Shown piece by piece: positions 1 to 9,421 of a stretch of 64,000 nucleotides of DNA. The position numbers were made by a program, and so were the translations under genes. Every line of letters starts with the position of its first letter. Position 1 is the stretch's first letter. The notes beneath the pieces were generated by a model, which made no database searches, had not been told where the DNA came from, and saw nothing but the letters and a program-made list of their open reading frames with translations. The stretch comes from Flavobacterium psychraerolatum (GTDB taxonomy: Bacteria > Bacteroidota > Bacteroidia > Flavobacteriales > Flavobacteriaceae). The stretch spans positions 1-64,000 of the forward strand of contig NZ_JAOQMX010000019.1 of the NCBI RefSeq assembly GCF_025960985.1, read 5' to 3'.

Positions 1-73
1 TTTCTTTTGGAACTATTAAATCATACAACGAAGAATACTCGCTGAATTGTATTGTTTGTTGTTGTACTAACAT
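1..73 (-). CDS. IS1182-like transposase, N-terminus only (runs off window)
   Basis: Read on the minus strand, an ATG at 71-73 opens a frame that stays open to the window edge and encodes MLVQQQ followed by TIQFSEYSSLYDLIVPKE. From memory this resembles the N-terminus of Bacteroidetes IS1182-family transposases, which often begin with a phrase ending in YDLIVPKD. Only 24 residues are visible, so neither the catalytic DDE residues nor the terminal inverted repeats can be checked. The alternative plus-strand frame (3-77) gives a cysteine-rich tail that looks less protein-like. Moderate-to-low certainty on family. Confidence 0.45.
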   Translation of the reverse strand, partial: MLVQQQTIQFSEYSSLYDLIVPKE

Positions 74-108
74 CTAAAAAACACTTATAATTAGATTTAA
101 ATATAAGA

Positions 109-146
109 AAAAAGGAGTAGAAATCCATAGATATCTACTCCTTTTT
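109..146. terminator. Bidirectional intrinsic terminator downstream of argS
   Basis: A perfect 13-bp inverted repeat (AAAAAGGAGTAGA at 109-121, TCTACTCCTTTTT at 134-146) with a 12-nt loop has A and T tracts on both sides. It can therefore stop transcripts from either direction. On the minus strand it follows the argS stop codon by about 90 nt. Confidence 0.75.
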
Positions 147-235
147 ATGTGTCAATTTATTAGAAAGACTTTTTCAGTGCCCTCCGCAAACTGCTTAGCC
201 ATTTTTTTTTTTGTGGGCACGCCCAAAATATTATT

Positions 236-2014
236 TTACATTCTAGCCGGTACACTGATACCTAATAACTTGAAAGTATCTGCGATTGTATCGGCCACTC
301 GTTTTGAAAGCTGAACTCTGAAGGCTTTTTTGTTTGCATCGGCCTCTCCCAAAATAGGCACGGCTTGGTAGAATGAGTTGTACTCACGAACCAAGTCATA
401 GGTGAAATTGGCTATCAATGCTGGACTGTGATTGTTGGCAGCGTTTTGAATCACCTCTGGAAACAACTCCAATTGCTTGATTAATTCTTTTTCTTTTTCG
501 TGCAATTCAACCACTGATGCATCTTGTGAATAGTCAAATGTTGCTTTGCGAATGATCGACTGTATACGTGCGTAGGTGTACTGTATGAAAGGCCCCGTGT
601 TTCCTGCAAAATCTACTGATTCTTCGGGATTGAAGAGGATTCTTTTCTTTGGATCTACCTTTAAGATGTAATATTTTAAGGCACCTAAACCGATGGTTTG
701 ATACAAATTGGCTTTTTCTTCTTTCGAATACTCTTCTAATTTACCTAAATCTTCGGCGATTTTTTGAGCTGTAGCGGTCATTTCTTCCATCAAATCATCG
801 GCATCTACAACTGTACCTTCACGAGATTTCATTTTTCCTGATGGCAAATCTACCATTCCGTATGACAAATGAAACAGATTTGCAGCCCAGTCAAATCCTA
901 ATTTTTTCAAAATTAAGAACAATACTTTAAAGTGATAATCTTGCTCATTACCTACGGTGTAGACCATTCCGCCTACGTCTGGCATGTCTTTTACACGCTG
1001 AATGGCGGTACCAATATCTTGGGTCATGTACACGGCTGTACCGTCTGAACGCAAGACAATTTTACGGTCCAAACCTTCGTCGGTCAAATCAATCCAAACC
1101 GATCCGTCTGGATCTTTTTCAAATATGCCTTTGTCTAATCCAATTTGAACTACGTCTTTACCCAACAAATAGGTATTGCTTTCGTAGTAAAAACTATCAA
1201 AGTCTACACCCATTGTTTTGTATGTGGTTGCAAAACCGTCATAAACCCATTGGTTCATTTTTTTCCAAAGTGCGATCACTGCTTCATCGCCCGCTTCCCA
1301 TTTTAAAAGCATTTCTTGTGCTTCTAGAATAATTGGCGCTTGTTTTTTTGCTTCGTCTTCGGTTTTTCCTGCTGCCATTAGCTGGCTTATTTCTTCTTTG
1401 TAGGCTTTGTCAAACGCTACATAAAAATTACCAACTAGTTTGTCTCCTTTTAATCCTGTAGATTCTGGAGTAGACTCATTACCAAATTTTTGCCAAGCCA
1501 ACATGGATTTGCAAATATGGATTCCTCTATCGTTGATGATTTGTGTTTTGTATACTTTTTTACCCGATGCTTTGATAATCTCTGCAACTGAGTATCCTAA
1601 TAAATTGTTACGTACGTGTCCAAGATGCAAGGGTTTGTTGGTGTTTGGTGACGAATATTCGACCATTACCGCTGTATCGCCTTCTTTTGGAGATTGAAAG
1701 CCAAATTGCTCTACCGTTCTAATTTGGTTGAAAAAACCCAAATAATACGCGTCTGAAATCACAATATTCAAAAACCCAGAGACTACGTTAAACTTGCTAA
1801 CGGCCTCGACATTTTCGACCAAATAGTTCCCTATTTTATTTCCTAATTCTACTGGATTACCCTTTACCACTTTTAATAATGGAAAAATAACCATCGTAAT
1901 ATCACCCTCAAACTCTTTGCGAGTGGATTGAAATTCGAATTTTTCAATGGCTACTCCAAACAACTCTTGAATGGCTTTTGTAATAAACGGACTAAGAATC
2001 TCTTGTAATGACAT
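236..2014 (-). CDS. argS: Arginyl-tRNA synthetase
   Basis: Class I aminoacyl-tRNA synthetase that charges tRNA-Arg in the cytoplasm. At 592 residues it has the usual bacterial length. The N-terminal Add1 domain (about 1-90) is followed by the catalytic fold with the HIGH-type motif HLGH at 130-133 and a KMSKS-type motif GKMKSREGT near residue 395. The C-terminal anticodon-binding DALR domain ends in the ArgS-typical tail GISVPARM. A -7 element (TATCTTTG, minus strand) lies at 2038-2045, 24 nt before the start codon. The gene is divergent from the outer-membrane protein gene at 2235. An ordinary housekeeping gene. Confidence 0.97.
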   Translation of the reverse strand: MSLQEILSPFITKAIQELFGVAIEKFEFQSTRKEFEGDITMVIFPLLKVVKGNPVELGNKIGNYLVENVEAVSKFNVVSGFLNIVISDAYYLGFFNQIRTVEQFGFQSPKEGDTAVMVEYSSPNTNKPLHLGHVRNNLLGYSVAEIIKASGKKVYKTQIINDRGIHICKSMLAWQKFGNESTPESTGLKGDKLVGNFYVAFDKAYKEEISQLMAAGKTEDEAKKQAPIILEAQEMLLKWEAGDEAVIALWKKMNQWVYDGFATTYKTMGVDFDSFYYESNTYLLGKDVVQIGLDKGIFEKDPDGSVWIDLTDEGLDRKIVLRSDGTAVYMTQDIGTAIQRVKDMPDVGGMVYTVGNEQDYHFKVLFLILKKLGFDWAANLFHLSYGMVDLPSGKMKSREGTVVDADDLMEEMTATAQKIAEDLGKLEEYSKEEKANLYQTIGLGALKYYILKVDPKKRILFNPEESVDFAGNTGPFIQYTYARIQSIIRKATFDYSQDASVVELHEKEKELIKQLELFPEVIQNAANNHSPALIANFTYDLVREYNSFYQAVPILGEADANKKAFRVQLSKRVADTIADTFKLLGISVPARM

Positions 2015-2037
2015 GTAAACTGTGTTTTAAAAGTGCG

Positions 2038-2045
2038 CAAAGATA
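2038..2045 (-). promoter_or_regulatory. Bacteroidetes -7 element for argS
   Basis: The minus strand reads TATCTTTG, a match to the TAnnTTTG consensus recognised by the Bacteroidetes primary sigma factor, 24 nt upstream of the argS ATG. No convincing -33 TTTG at the ideal spacing was seen. Confidence 0.6.
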
Positions 2046-2186
2046 GGTATTATGTAGCAAATTGAAAATCGCAACGCAAGATAAATTGTATTAACCAAAA
2101 GAATGCGCGATGTTACCCTATCATAAATTTTTAAAATAAAAAACAAAATAGTACTATGTAATACATGATACTATCTAAAAAACAAT

Positions 2187-2194
2187 TACATTTG
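2187..2194 (+). promoter_or_regulatory. -7 element for the outer-membrane barrel gene at 2235
   Basis: TACATTTG matches TAnnTTTG and lies 41 nt upstream of the ATG at 2235. The -33 region is weak. Confidence 0.5.
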
Positions 2195-2234
2195 CTCCAT
2201 CAACAACCAACATAAGAATCAAAACAGCATCACC

Positions 2235-4652
2235 ATGAAAAAATTACACCTCTTTTTAATCTGTCAATTTGGACTCCTATTCTCCATCCAGGCCCAAACT
2301 AATACAAGTGAAATAGTCACTGAAGATAAAGTCACCGTCTCGGGAAAAGTGATTGACAAAGGAAGCAAACAAACCATTCCGTATGCCAATGTGTTAATCA
2401 AAGTAGCTGGCAAAATAATTGCAAGCGGAGTTACGACAGACAATGGAACTTTTGAAATTAAAAAAATTAGTACCAAAAGCTTTATGGTCGAAATCAATTT
2501 TATTGGTTACAAAAACTTCCAGAAAGAAGTACAAGTAAGTAGTGGACAAAAAACATATAACCTCAACACGATTATTCTCGAAGAAGATGCCATAGCCCTA
2601 AAGAGTGTAGAAATTATCAATGAAAAATCTACTATTGAGCAAAAGATTGATCGAAAAGTAGTCACCATCGGGAAAGATCTCTTGTCTATGGGAGCAACTG
2701 CCGGCGACATCATGAACAATATTCCGTCTGTGAGTGTGGACCCACAATCCAATGCTATAAGTATGAGAGGAAACTCGAATGTAAAAATCTTGATCGATGG
2801 TAAACCAACTACAATGGATGCTGCTCAGGTGCTAAAACAAATTCCGTCTACCTCAATCAAGCAAATCGAGTTGATTACCAACCCTTCTGCCAAATACAAT
2901 CCTGAGGGAATGAGCGGAATCATCAATATTATTCTAAATAAAAATACGAAAGTCGGTTTTAACGGTAGTATTTCTAGTAGTTTCACAATGGGACGTACAC
3001 CTAAAAGTAATCAAGCTTTCGATCTAAATTATCGTTCTGGGAAATTCAATTTCTACACTAATTATGGTTTCAACTACGGCCAAAACACCAACCGAGGAAG
3101 AATCGAGAGTTCAGAACTAGACAAAGAAAACATTCAGTTATTCAATTTCAACAGTAAATACACCTCTCACCTAGCCAAAATTGGTGTCGATTATTACATC
3201 AATGACAACAATACCTTATCTTTTTACACCAATCAAGGTGTTTACAAAACTGATAATTATGGACAAACAGTAGTTGATTACAAAAATAACACGACCAATA
3301 TTGACCAACTGCAACTTTTTGATTCGAAAGACAAAAGCAACTCTCCTACTTATAATGTAGACTTTAAACATAAATTCAAAAAAGAAGGTCATACTATAGA
3401 ATTGGAATCGAATATAAGCCAGTCCAACGAACCTGAATTTGCGCTGTATACCAATTTGAACCAAGTAGACAATAGTGTTCTCAACAGTTTTTCTAACGAT
3501 ATTGGTATTGACAGCAAAAACTACCTTACCAACCTAGATTACGTAAACACATTGACCGAAACTGTAAAACTAGAATTAGGATTGGAAAGTCGCATCGAGA
3601 AAACGTCTAACAATTTGTTATTGAACAACAACTACCAATCTGATTTTAAATACGATCGAAAAATTATGTCGGCCTACTTTACTATTGGTAAACAATGGAA
3701 AAAATGGAGCGCTCAAGCTGGAACACGTTTTGAGAATTATGAAGTAGATGCACTTTTTAAACAAGTAGCTACGGCAGATAGTCCTTTTACCAATAACTTA
3801 TTCAATATGTATCCTTCGGCATTCTTGTCTTATACCATGTCTGACAAAAATACCTTTACCATTAATTATTCTCGTCGAATAGACAGACCAAGTATTGGAC
3901 AAGTAAATCCAATACGCCAATGGAGTACTGCAACGATAGACTCACAAGGAAACCCCTTTTTGATTCCGCAATTTACGAATTCATTTGAACTAAATTACAG
4001 TCGAAAAATAGGATTAGGAACTATTAATTCAAGTGTTTTTTATCGAATAATCGAAGATGAGATTACCCGCGTACTGTACACGAATCCTATAAACGAAAAC
4101 AAACAAATACTATCCTACGACAACTTCAACACCAATAATGCGTACGGTGTGGAAACATCAGCAAATTTAAATTTTAGAAAATGGTGGTCTGCAAACATAA
4201 GCCTAGACGCTTACATGAAAAAAGTACAGGGAACTGTAGAAACCACTCCTGGAAATTATGAATTTGTATCCCTGAACGCAACCAATTTTAATGCACGTAT
4301 TAACAATACCTTCAAAGCTAGCAAAGAATTGCAGTTCACCTTATTTGGAATGTATCGTGGTCAAGATTTGAGTTTGCAGTTTAAAAACAATCCGATGTGG
4401 AAAATGGATTTCGGGACCAGTTATACCATCTTAAAAGGTAACGGAACCATAACAGCTCGTATGAGTGACATCTTCAATAGCATGAAATTCTCCTTCACAA
4501 CCGATCGCCCATACACATCTGCAGGACGCTTTAAGTGGGAAAGTCAAACGGCTTACTTAGGATTTAATTACCGCTTTGGATCAGGAAAAAACAAGGCTGT
4601 ACAAAGAAAACAAAGAGATTCTAATGAAGCTAGTAGCAGCGGTGGTTTCTAA
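2235..4652 (+). CDS. Outer-membrane beta-barrel protein with CarboxypepD_reg-like domain (TonB-receptor family)
   Basis: The protein has 805 residues. A Sec signal peptide (1-20, ending FSIQAQ) precedes a carboxypeptidase-regulatory-like beta-sandwich (about 32-115, VSGKVIDKGSKQTIPYANV). Next come a plug-like segment (about 135-235, with IPSVSVDP and MRGNSNVKILIDGKP) and a long barrel rich in alternating aromatic and polar residues. The barrel end resembles the outer membrane beta-barrel family 3 group (PF14905), relatives of TonB-dependent receptors. The C-terminus is a basic, Ser-rich tail rather than a terminal aromatic strand residue. Substrate unknown. It stands alone, divergent from argS, with no SusD-like partner, so a polysaccharide-utilisation role is not supported. 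Confidence 0.85.
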   Translation: MKKLHLFLICQFGLLFSIQAQTNTSEIVTEDKVTVSGKVIDKGSKQTIPYANVLIKVAGKIIASGVTTDNGTFEIKKISTKSFMVEINFIGYKNFQKEVQVSSGQKTYNLNTIILEEDAIALKSVEIINEKSTIEQKIDRKVVTIGKDLLSMGATAGDIMNNIPSVSVDPQSNAISMRGNSNVKILIDGKPTTMDAAQVLKQIPSTSIKQIELITNPSAKYNPEGMSGIINIILNKNTKVGFNGSISSSFTMGRTPKSNQAFDLNYRSGKFNFYTNYGFNYGQNTNRGRIESSELDKENIQLFNFNSKYTSHLAKIGVDYYINDNNTLSFYTNQGVYKTDNYGQTVVDYKNNTTNIDQLQLFDSKDKSNSPTYNVDFKHKFKKEGHTIELESNISQSNEPEFALYTNLNQVDNSVLNSFSNDIGIDSKNYLTNLDYVNTLTETVKLELGLESRIEKTSNNLLLNNNYQSDFKYDRKIMSAYFTIGKQWKKWSAQAGTRFENYEVDALFKQVATADSPFTNNLFNMYPSAFLSYTMSDKNTFTINYSRRIDRPSIGQVNPIRQWSTATIDSQGNPFLIPQFTNSFELNYSRKIGLGTINSSVFYRIIEDEITRVLYTNPINENKQILSYDNFNTNNAYGVETSANLNFRKWWSANISLDAYMKKVQGTVETTPGNYEFVSLNATNFNARINNTFKASKELQFTLFGMYRGQDLSLQFKNNPMWKMDFGTSYTILKGNGTITARMSDIFNSMKFSFTTDRPYTSAGRFKWESQTAYLGFNYRFGSGKNKAVQRKQRDSNEASSSGGF

Positions 4653-4783
4653 AAATTATCTTGTGGTAACATAATTACGAACGGATATAAAGGTTTAATT
4701 TTCTTTTGCCCTTAGCAATCAAAAACAATTTCGAACGAATACATTTAAAAATGAATTAGTACTAAATCACGCGTTGGAAATAA

Positions 4784-4813
4784 AAAAGGCTTCAAATTAC
4801 TTTGAAGCCTTTT
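4784..4813. terminator. Intrinsic terminator between the barrel gene and fabH
   Basis: A perfect 13-bp stem, AAAAGGCTTCAAA and TTTGAAGCCTTTT, with loop TTAC is flanked by A and T runs. It sits between two convergent genes (ends at 4652 and 4839) and can serve both. Confidence 0.8.
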
Positions 4814-4838
4814 GTGTATTTATAAAAAGTGAACTAAA

Positions 4839-5846
4839 TTACCATTTGATAATCGCACTAGCCCATGTAAAACCACTACCGAAAGCGGCTAAAACAAGAG
4901 TGTCTCCTTCTTTTATTTTTCCTTGTTCCCAAGCTTCGGTTAATGCAATCGGAATAGAAGCTGCCGTTGTGTTTCCGTATTTTTGAATATTATTAAAAAC
5001 TTGGTCATCATTCAGTTTAAACTTACCTTGAATGAATTGTGAAATTCTCAAATTGGCTTGATGCGGAATCAACATATCAATGTCTGAAACCGTCAAATTA
5101 TTGGCCGCTAATCCTTCGTTGATTACTTCGCTAAAACGTACCACTGCATTTTTGAATACAAATTGACCATTCATGTATGGGTAGTAGCTTTCGTCATCTG
5201 GATCGTTGTCTGCAAGAATATCAGTTACCCAACGTCCGCCCATTCCTGGTGCTTTCAAAGATAACTCTTCGGCATGAACTCCCTCAGAATGTAAATGTGT
5301 AGATAGAATTCCTTTAGTCAAATCTTCTTCACGGCTTAGTACTGCTGCACCTGCACCATCACCAAAAATAACAGAAACAGATCGTCCTCTTGTAGTCATG
5401 TCCAATCCTGTAGAATGTACCTCAGACCCGATGACCAAAATGTTTTTGTACATTCCGGTTTTAATGTATTGATCTGCAACAGATAATGCATAAATAAAAC
5501 CTGAACATTGGTTACGTACATCTAATGCTCCTACCGTACGTAAACCTAAATCACGTTGTACCAAAACTCCTGGTCCTGGAAAATAGTAATCTGGACTTAA
5601 CGTAGCAAAAACAACAAAATCAATATCCTCTTTGGCTACACCTGCACGCTCAATAGCAATTTCGGCTGCTTTTACTCCCATTGTGGTAGTAGTATCTTCA
5701 CCTTTTATAATGTGACGACGCTCTTGAATTCCAGTTCTTTCTTGAATCCAAGCATCGTTGGTGTCTATCGTTTTTGACAAATCGTCATTGGTGACGACAT
5801 TTGGCGGGACATAGAATCCCAAGCCTGTTATTTTGGAGTGAAACAT
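4839..5846 (-). CDS. fabH: 3-oxoacyl-ACP synthase III family protein (FabH-type)
   Basis: A thiolase-fold condensing enzyme of 335 residues. The catalytic triad is visible: Cys114 in RNQCSGF, His in PHQANLRIS near 260, and Asn in KYGNTTAAS near 290. In type II fatty-acid synthesis such enzymes condense an acyl-CoA primer with malonyl-ACP to start a chain. Flavobacteria usually carry more than one FabH-like paralog. With no fatty-acid genes adjacent (fabD, plsX and acpP are absent), this copy may be the housekeeping enzyme or a paralog for branched or secondary chains. Family certain; symbol less so. Confidence 0.88.
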   Translation of the reverse strand: MFHSKITGLGFYVPPNVVTNDDLSKTIDTNDAWIQERTGIQERRHIIKGEDTTTTMGVKAAEIAIERAGVAKEDIDFVVFATLSPDYYFPGPGVLVQRDLGLRTVGALDVRNQCSGFIYALSVADQYIKTGMYKNILVIGSEVHSTGLDMTTRGRSVSVIFGDGAGAAVLSREEDLTKGILSTHLHSEGVHAEELSLKAPGMGGRWVTDILADNDPDDESYYPYMNGQFVFKNAVVRFSEVINEGLAANNLTVSDIDMLIPHQANLRISQFIQGKFKLNDDQVFNNIQKYGNTTAASIPIALTEAWEQGKIKEGDTLVLAAFGSGFTWASAIIKW

Positions 5847-5926
5847 AATTACATTTATATTAGTTAGCTAACTACAAATTACTATTTTTTGATCAAATAT
5901 TCATTTATTTTTCGAATAAAACAACC

Positions 5927-6871
5927 TTATGCAATCATTAAGCTAACTTCTTGATTGAATTCTAAGGCAACATCATGCTCAAAGAAAACGACTTTTCGAT
6001 TATAAACTGCTTTAATCAAATAATAACTTCCTTTGAAATACGATTGCTTTACCACCACCTTCATCAGGCCGTTATCAACCAATTTGAGTTGATGAGGATA
6101 TAGTAAAAGAGTTTTATCTTCATCGTCAATTATGACCAAATTAGACAATTGCACTTCGTTTACTTCTCCAAAAAGGGATGCTACATATTTATTGGCTGGT
6201 ACATTGTACAAATCAACTGAGTTCCCCATTGTTACCATCTTACCATCAAATAAAACGATAGTTTGATCGGCAAAAGATAGCGCATCTGTACTGTCATGGG
6301 TAGCAACGATGCAGGTAACTCCTTTTCCTTTTAGGTAAGCAAATAAATTACGGCGTAAGGCATTTTTTCTAAAGTTATCAATATGACTAAAGGGTTCATC
6401 CAACAAAAGTATCTCTGGTTCTAATGCCAAGGCACGAGCCAAAGCCACACGTTGTTGTTGCCCTCCACTTAATAGTTTTGCTTTGACATCTGCAAATTCG
6501 GTCATTTCGACAATTTCTAACAGTTCTTGAATTCTAGCATTTTTTTGATCTTGATGCACATTAGATAAAAATTTACCCACATTTTCGGCAACAGTCACAT
6601 AAGGCATCAAATCAAAATCTTGAGATAGATATTTGATAAAAGGCATACCAGGAACTAAATAAAATTTGGGACCTCGTATTTCGAAATCATTCCAAAAAAG
6701 ATTGCCTTCATCCAAATCATATAACCCGTAAATTAACTTGAGTAAGGTACTTTTACCACAACCACTCTCTCCAATTATCGCTATATTTTCACCTTTATCT
6801 ATAGCAAAATTAACGTTTTGAATTACTGGCTTATCTGTGTATGCAAAAGATATATTCTGAACTTTAAGCAT
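5927..6871 (-). CDS. ABC transporter ATP-binding protein, orphan
   Basis: An ABC ATPase of 314 residues. Walker A GESGCGKST is at 34-42, the Q-loop region near 85-95, signature LSGGQQQRVALARA near 134, and Walker B ILLLDEPFSHID near 158, followed by the H-loop (VATHDST). The C-terminal ~90 residues form a small beta-rich domain resembling the regulatory/TOBE-like extensions of importer ATPases such as PotA. No permease or binding protein is adjacent, so the substrate cannot be inferred. The -7 element TATCTTTG (minus strand, 6899-6906) lies 27 nt upstream of the ATG. Confidence 0.88.
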   Translation of the reverse strand: MLKVQNISFAYTDKPVIQNVNFAIDKGENIAIIGESGCGKSTLLKLIYGLYDLDEGNLFWNDFEIRGPKFYLVPGMPFIKYLSQDFDLMPYVTVAENVGKFLSNVHQDQKNARIQELLEIVEMTEFADVKAKLLSGGQQQRVALARALALEPEILLLDEPFSHIDNFRKNALRRNLFAYLKGKGVTCIVATHDSTDALSFADQTIVLFDGKMVTMGNSVDLYNVPANKYVASLFGEVNEVQLSNLVIIDDEDKTLLLYPHQLKLVDNGLMKVVVKQSYFKGSYYLIKAVYNRKVVFFEHDVALEFNQEVSLMIA

Positions 6872-6898
6872 TGTTTGTCGTTGTTATTTTTGAGTTTG

Positions 6899-6906
6899 CA
6901 AAGATA
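6899..6906 (-). promoter_or_regulatory. -7 element for the orphan ABC ATPase gene
   Basis: The minus strand reads TATCTTTG, a TAnnTTTG match 27 nt before the start codon at 6871. Confidence 0.55.
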
Positions 6907-7284
6907 GATTACTTTAAGTAAAATACCTTATTTTAACAATTTTTAACCTTCGGATTATAGTCTTTATTAAACCTAGACCACTTATTAAAAAAGTCCAATC
7001 CTAAAAAAGGGTTTTAATACTATAAAAAAATTGGTACTTCATACGCTATTTTTCTTTTTTTTTAATAATTCCAACTTCCCAACCAAGGGTTATTTAGGAG
7101 ATTTCAATTTTATTCTGACCAGAATTACCTTCAGTGTCTATGGGAGAGACATTTTTCTAAAAAATATAGGAAGTATTAAAAACGGATTTCCTCTCTTTGA
7201 AGGAAATTTGACAACAAGCACTATCTTTATTGGAAAGGAGGTACTATATTTACATCCAAACGCGATGGTATATGACGGTATTTT
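6907..7284. other. Intergenic stretch without a recognisable gene
   Basis: This lies between the divergent ABC ATPase and acetyltransferase genes. A TTG-initiated frame (7031-7297) is open for 88 codons, but it starts in a poly-T tract, looks like no protein family known to me, and ends inside the repeat copy at 7285. I take it as chance or a relic. Confidence 0.4.
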
Positions 7285-7364
7285 GCATGAGGGATAACTG
7301 TAAAAATCCTTTTTTAAGGTTTTTGTATCTCAAAAAAGAGGATAAGGTATAACCCGCCCGACAC
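7285..7364 (+). repeat. Degenerate copy of the dispersed GCGTGA...TCACGC element
   Basis: The order of sub-motifs matches the better copies at 20882, 26791, 44324 and 56499: GCATGAGGGAT, then AATCCTTTTTT, a CAAAAAAGAGGA segment, then TATAACCCGCCCGACACC. The central hairpin and the right terminal repeat have decayed. Confidence 0.55.
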
Positions 7365-7431
7365 CATTAGCAATCGTTTTTTTTGGAGCGCAAACTCTAA
7401 AATATGAACTAATGATTTTTTATAGTATAAT

Positions 7432-7989
7432 ATGATGACCGAAAAAGAAAAAATGATTACGGGAGAACATTATTCAGCTGTTGATGCCACACTTATAAAA
7501 GACCGTCGACGTGCAAAGAATTTGTTGCATAGACTGAATATCACGGAGTACCGAATTACCAAAAAAGCTCGAGAAATTATTCAAGAATTGATCCCGAATA
7601 CAGGTGATAAATTTTATATAGAGCCGCCTTTTCACTGTGATTATGGATACAACATTTATTGCGGAGAGAATGTTTATTTTAATGTAAATTGTGTGGTACT
7701 CGATTGCGCACCAATTACAATTGGCTCGAATGTGTTTTTTGCTCCTGGTGTGCATTTGTACACGGCTACTCACCCACTTGATGCCATATTGCGAAGAACA
7801 CATGAAAGTGCTTTACCCATCACCATAGGCGACGATTGCTGGATTGGTGGAAACTCGGTGATTTGCCCTGGAATTACAATTGGAAAAGGGTGTGTAATCG
7901 GGGCTGGTTCTGTGGTTACCAAGGATATTCCGGAGAATACATTGGCCGTAGGAAATCCGGCTAAGGTAATTCGGAAATTAAATCAATAG
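7432..7989 (+). CDS. Sugar O-acetyltransferase (maltose/galactoside acetyltransferase family)
   Basis: The protein has 185 residues. The N-terminal Mac-type segment (MITGEHYSAVDATLIKDRRR) precedes hexapeptide repeats forming a left-handed beta helix (about 60-180, with ITIGDDCWIGGNSVICPG and ITIGKGCVIGAGSVVTKDIP). The catalytic His lies in YTATHPLD near 112. Members move an acetyl group from acetyl-CoA to the 6-hydroxyl of glucosides or galactosides in the cytosol. ATG follows a second possible ATG by one codon (ATGATG); the first is used. No operon partner. Could equally be a cell-surface glycan acetyltransferase. Confidence 0.88.
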   Translation: MMTEKEKMITGEHYSAVDATLIKDRRRAKNLLHRLNITEYRITKKAREIIQELIPNTGDKFYIEPPFHCDYGYNIYCGENVYFNVNCVVLDCAPITIGSNVFFAPGVHLYTATHPLDAILRRTHESALPITIGDDCWIGGNSVICPGITIGKGCVIGAGSVVTKDIPENTLAVGNPAKVIRKLNQ

Positions 7990-8098
7990 CAATTTGTTTT
8001 TGTTTGCTATTTAAGGATTCTGTTCATAGAATACAATTGATTTTATTAATGAAACATTAATAAATGTTAATTTACAAACAAAACCTTTTTTGATTTTA

Positions 8099-8106
8099 TA
8101 AATTTG
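8099..8106 (+). promoter_or_regulatory. -7 element for the ClC-HPP operon
   Basis: TAAATTTG, a TAnnTTTG match, 33 nt upstream of the ATG at 8140. Confidence 0.5.
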
Positions 8107-8139
8107 CAAACGTAAAAAAAAATCAAAATCAGTTACTCG

Positions 8140-9420
8140 ATGACTAAAACGGCTACGATTAAAAAAAATTATCATTATATCATTTTCAGAAAACTAGTAC
8201 TTGTCTCTATTTTAATTGGCTTTTTGTCTTGTTTTTTGGGTATACTATTAAAGAATGCTACTGAATACTATGAAGGAATATTCTTTGAAAGAGCCAATGC
8301 TAACATTATTTTCTACTTAGTATTTCCATTCATGGGTTTTTCTACAATCTATTTTTTACGTCAATATTTATTCAAAAAGAAAGAGAACAAAGGTATTAAA
8401 GAAGTTTTTGAAAGTACCGATTCTAAATCCAAAAACCTTCCGAATTATAAAATTCCATCACATTTTATTAATGGTTTTTTGACAGTGATATTTGGTGGTT
8501 CTACAGGAATCGAAATTTCGACGGTAGTTGCAACTGCAACAATTGGTTCTGTGGCACAGCAAAAGAAAAACTTTTTTAGACAATATAAAACTGAGCTCAT
8601 TTGTGCTGGTGTAGCTGCTGGTATTACAGCATTATTTGGTAGTCCAATTGCTGGGTTATTGTTTGCTTATGAGGTTATTTCAAAAAAGGTCTCTCAAGTC
8701 TTTATTTTAACGACTGGAATAGCAGTTGCGATCGCTTTTGGTTTACTTAACTTGATCAATGAGCCACCTTTATTTGCAATCAATATTAGTACTTGGCACC
8801 TCAAAGCCATCCCTTATTTTATTTTACTTGGAATTTTGGCTGGAATGAATGCAGTGTATCTTACCAAAAGTGTCCTTTTTATCAAAGGTCAATTTTTAAA
8901 AATAAATACTCATTTTTACAAAATTATCTTGGGTTCTGTTATTCTTAGTGCTTCTTTAATTTTATTCCCAGAATTATATGGTGAAGGATATCATTCGATA
9001 AAAGCCATCATTAATACTCCCACACAAATTTCACTCACGGTTTCGGTTGCATTGAGTCTTGTAGCATTATTGATTCTAAAACCTATTGTCACTTCTATAA
9101 CATTAGCATCTGGTGGAGACGGTGGTGTTTTTGCCCCTAGCCTTTTCATTGGTGCTTTTTTGGGGTTGCTAACTGGTTTGTGTTTGAACCATTTTTTTAA
9201 TAGCGAGGTAATTGTTTTAAACTTTATGGTCCTTGGAATGGCAGCTGTATTGAGTGCAAGTATCGACGCACCTTTCACAGCATTGTTTTTGACCTTGGGA
9301 TTGACCAATAATTATGTGTTATTTGTTCCAATTCTGATTGTTTGCTTTGTGTCAAAATATACAGCTAAGATGATTTTCCCACATACTGTTTACACTTTTA
9401 TCCCTAATACAACAAAATAA
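8140..9420 (+). CDS. ClC-family anion channel/transporter
   Basis: An integral inner-membrane protein of 426 residues with about ten membrane segments and the ClC fold. The selectivity-filter segment GGSTGIE (119-125) aligns with GREGP of E. coli ClcA, FGSPIAGLLFAYEVI (166-180) with its helix H, and GGDGGVFAPSLFIGA (about 324-338) with GGIFAP. By this alignment the external gating glutamate (E148 in ClcA) is Thr122, and the internal proton glutamate (E203) is Val179; both are missing. A Tyr in PHTVYTFI near the C-terminus could match the central Tyr445. No CBS domains. HPP-family gene follows after 1 nt. Probably passive anion conduction rather than H+ exchange. Confidence 0.88.
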   Translation: MTKTATIKKNYHYIIFRKLVLVSILIGFLSCFLGILLKNATEYYEGIFFERANANIIFYLVFPFMGFSTIYFLRQYLFKKKENKGIKEVFESTDSKSKNLPNYKIPSHFINGFLTVIFGGSTGIEISTVVATATIGSVAQQKKNFFRQYKTELICAGVAAGITALFGSPIAGLLFAYEVISKKVSQVFILTTGIAVAIAFGLLNLINEPPLFAINISTWHLKAIPYFILLGILAGMNAVYLTKSVLFIKGQFLKINTHFYKIILGSVILSASLILFPELYGEGYHSIKAIINTPTQISLTVSVALSLVALLILKPIVTSITLASGGDGGVFAPSLFIGAFLGLLTGLCLNHFFNSEVIVLNFMVLGMAAVLSASIDAPFTALFLTLGLTNNYVLFVPILIVCFVSKYTAKMIFPHTVYTFIPNTTK

Positions 9421-9421
9421 A

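Noticed and set aside
3-77. Plus-strand C-terminus of a Cys-rich protein at the left edge
   Set aside because: The minus-strand reading begins with ATG and looks like a transposase N-terminus, which is more convincing.
7031-7297. 88-codon TTG-initiated frame as a gene
   Set aside because: Starts in a poly-T tract, resembles no protein, and ends inside the degenerate repeat at 7285.
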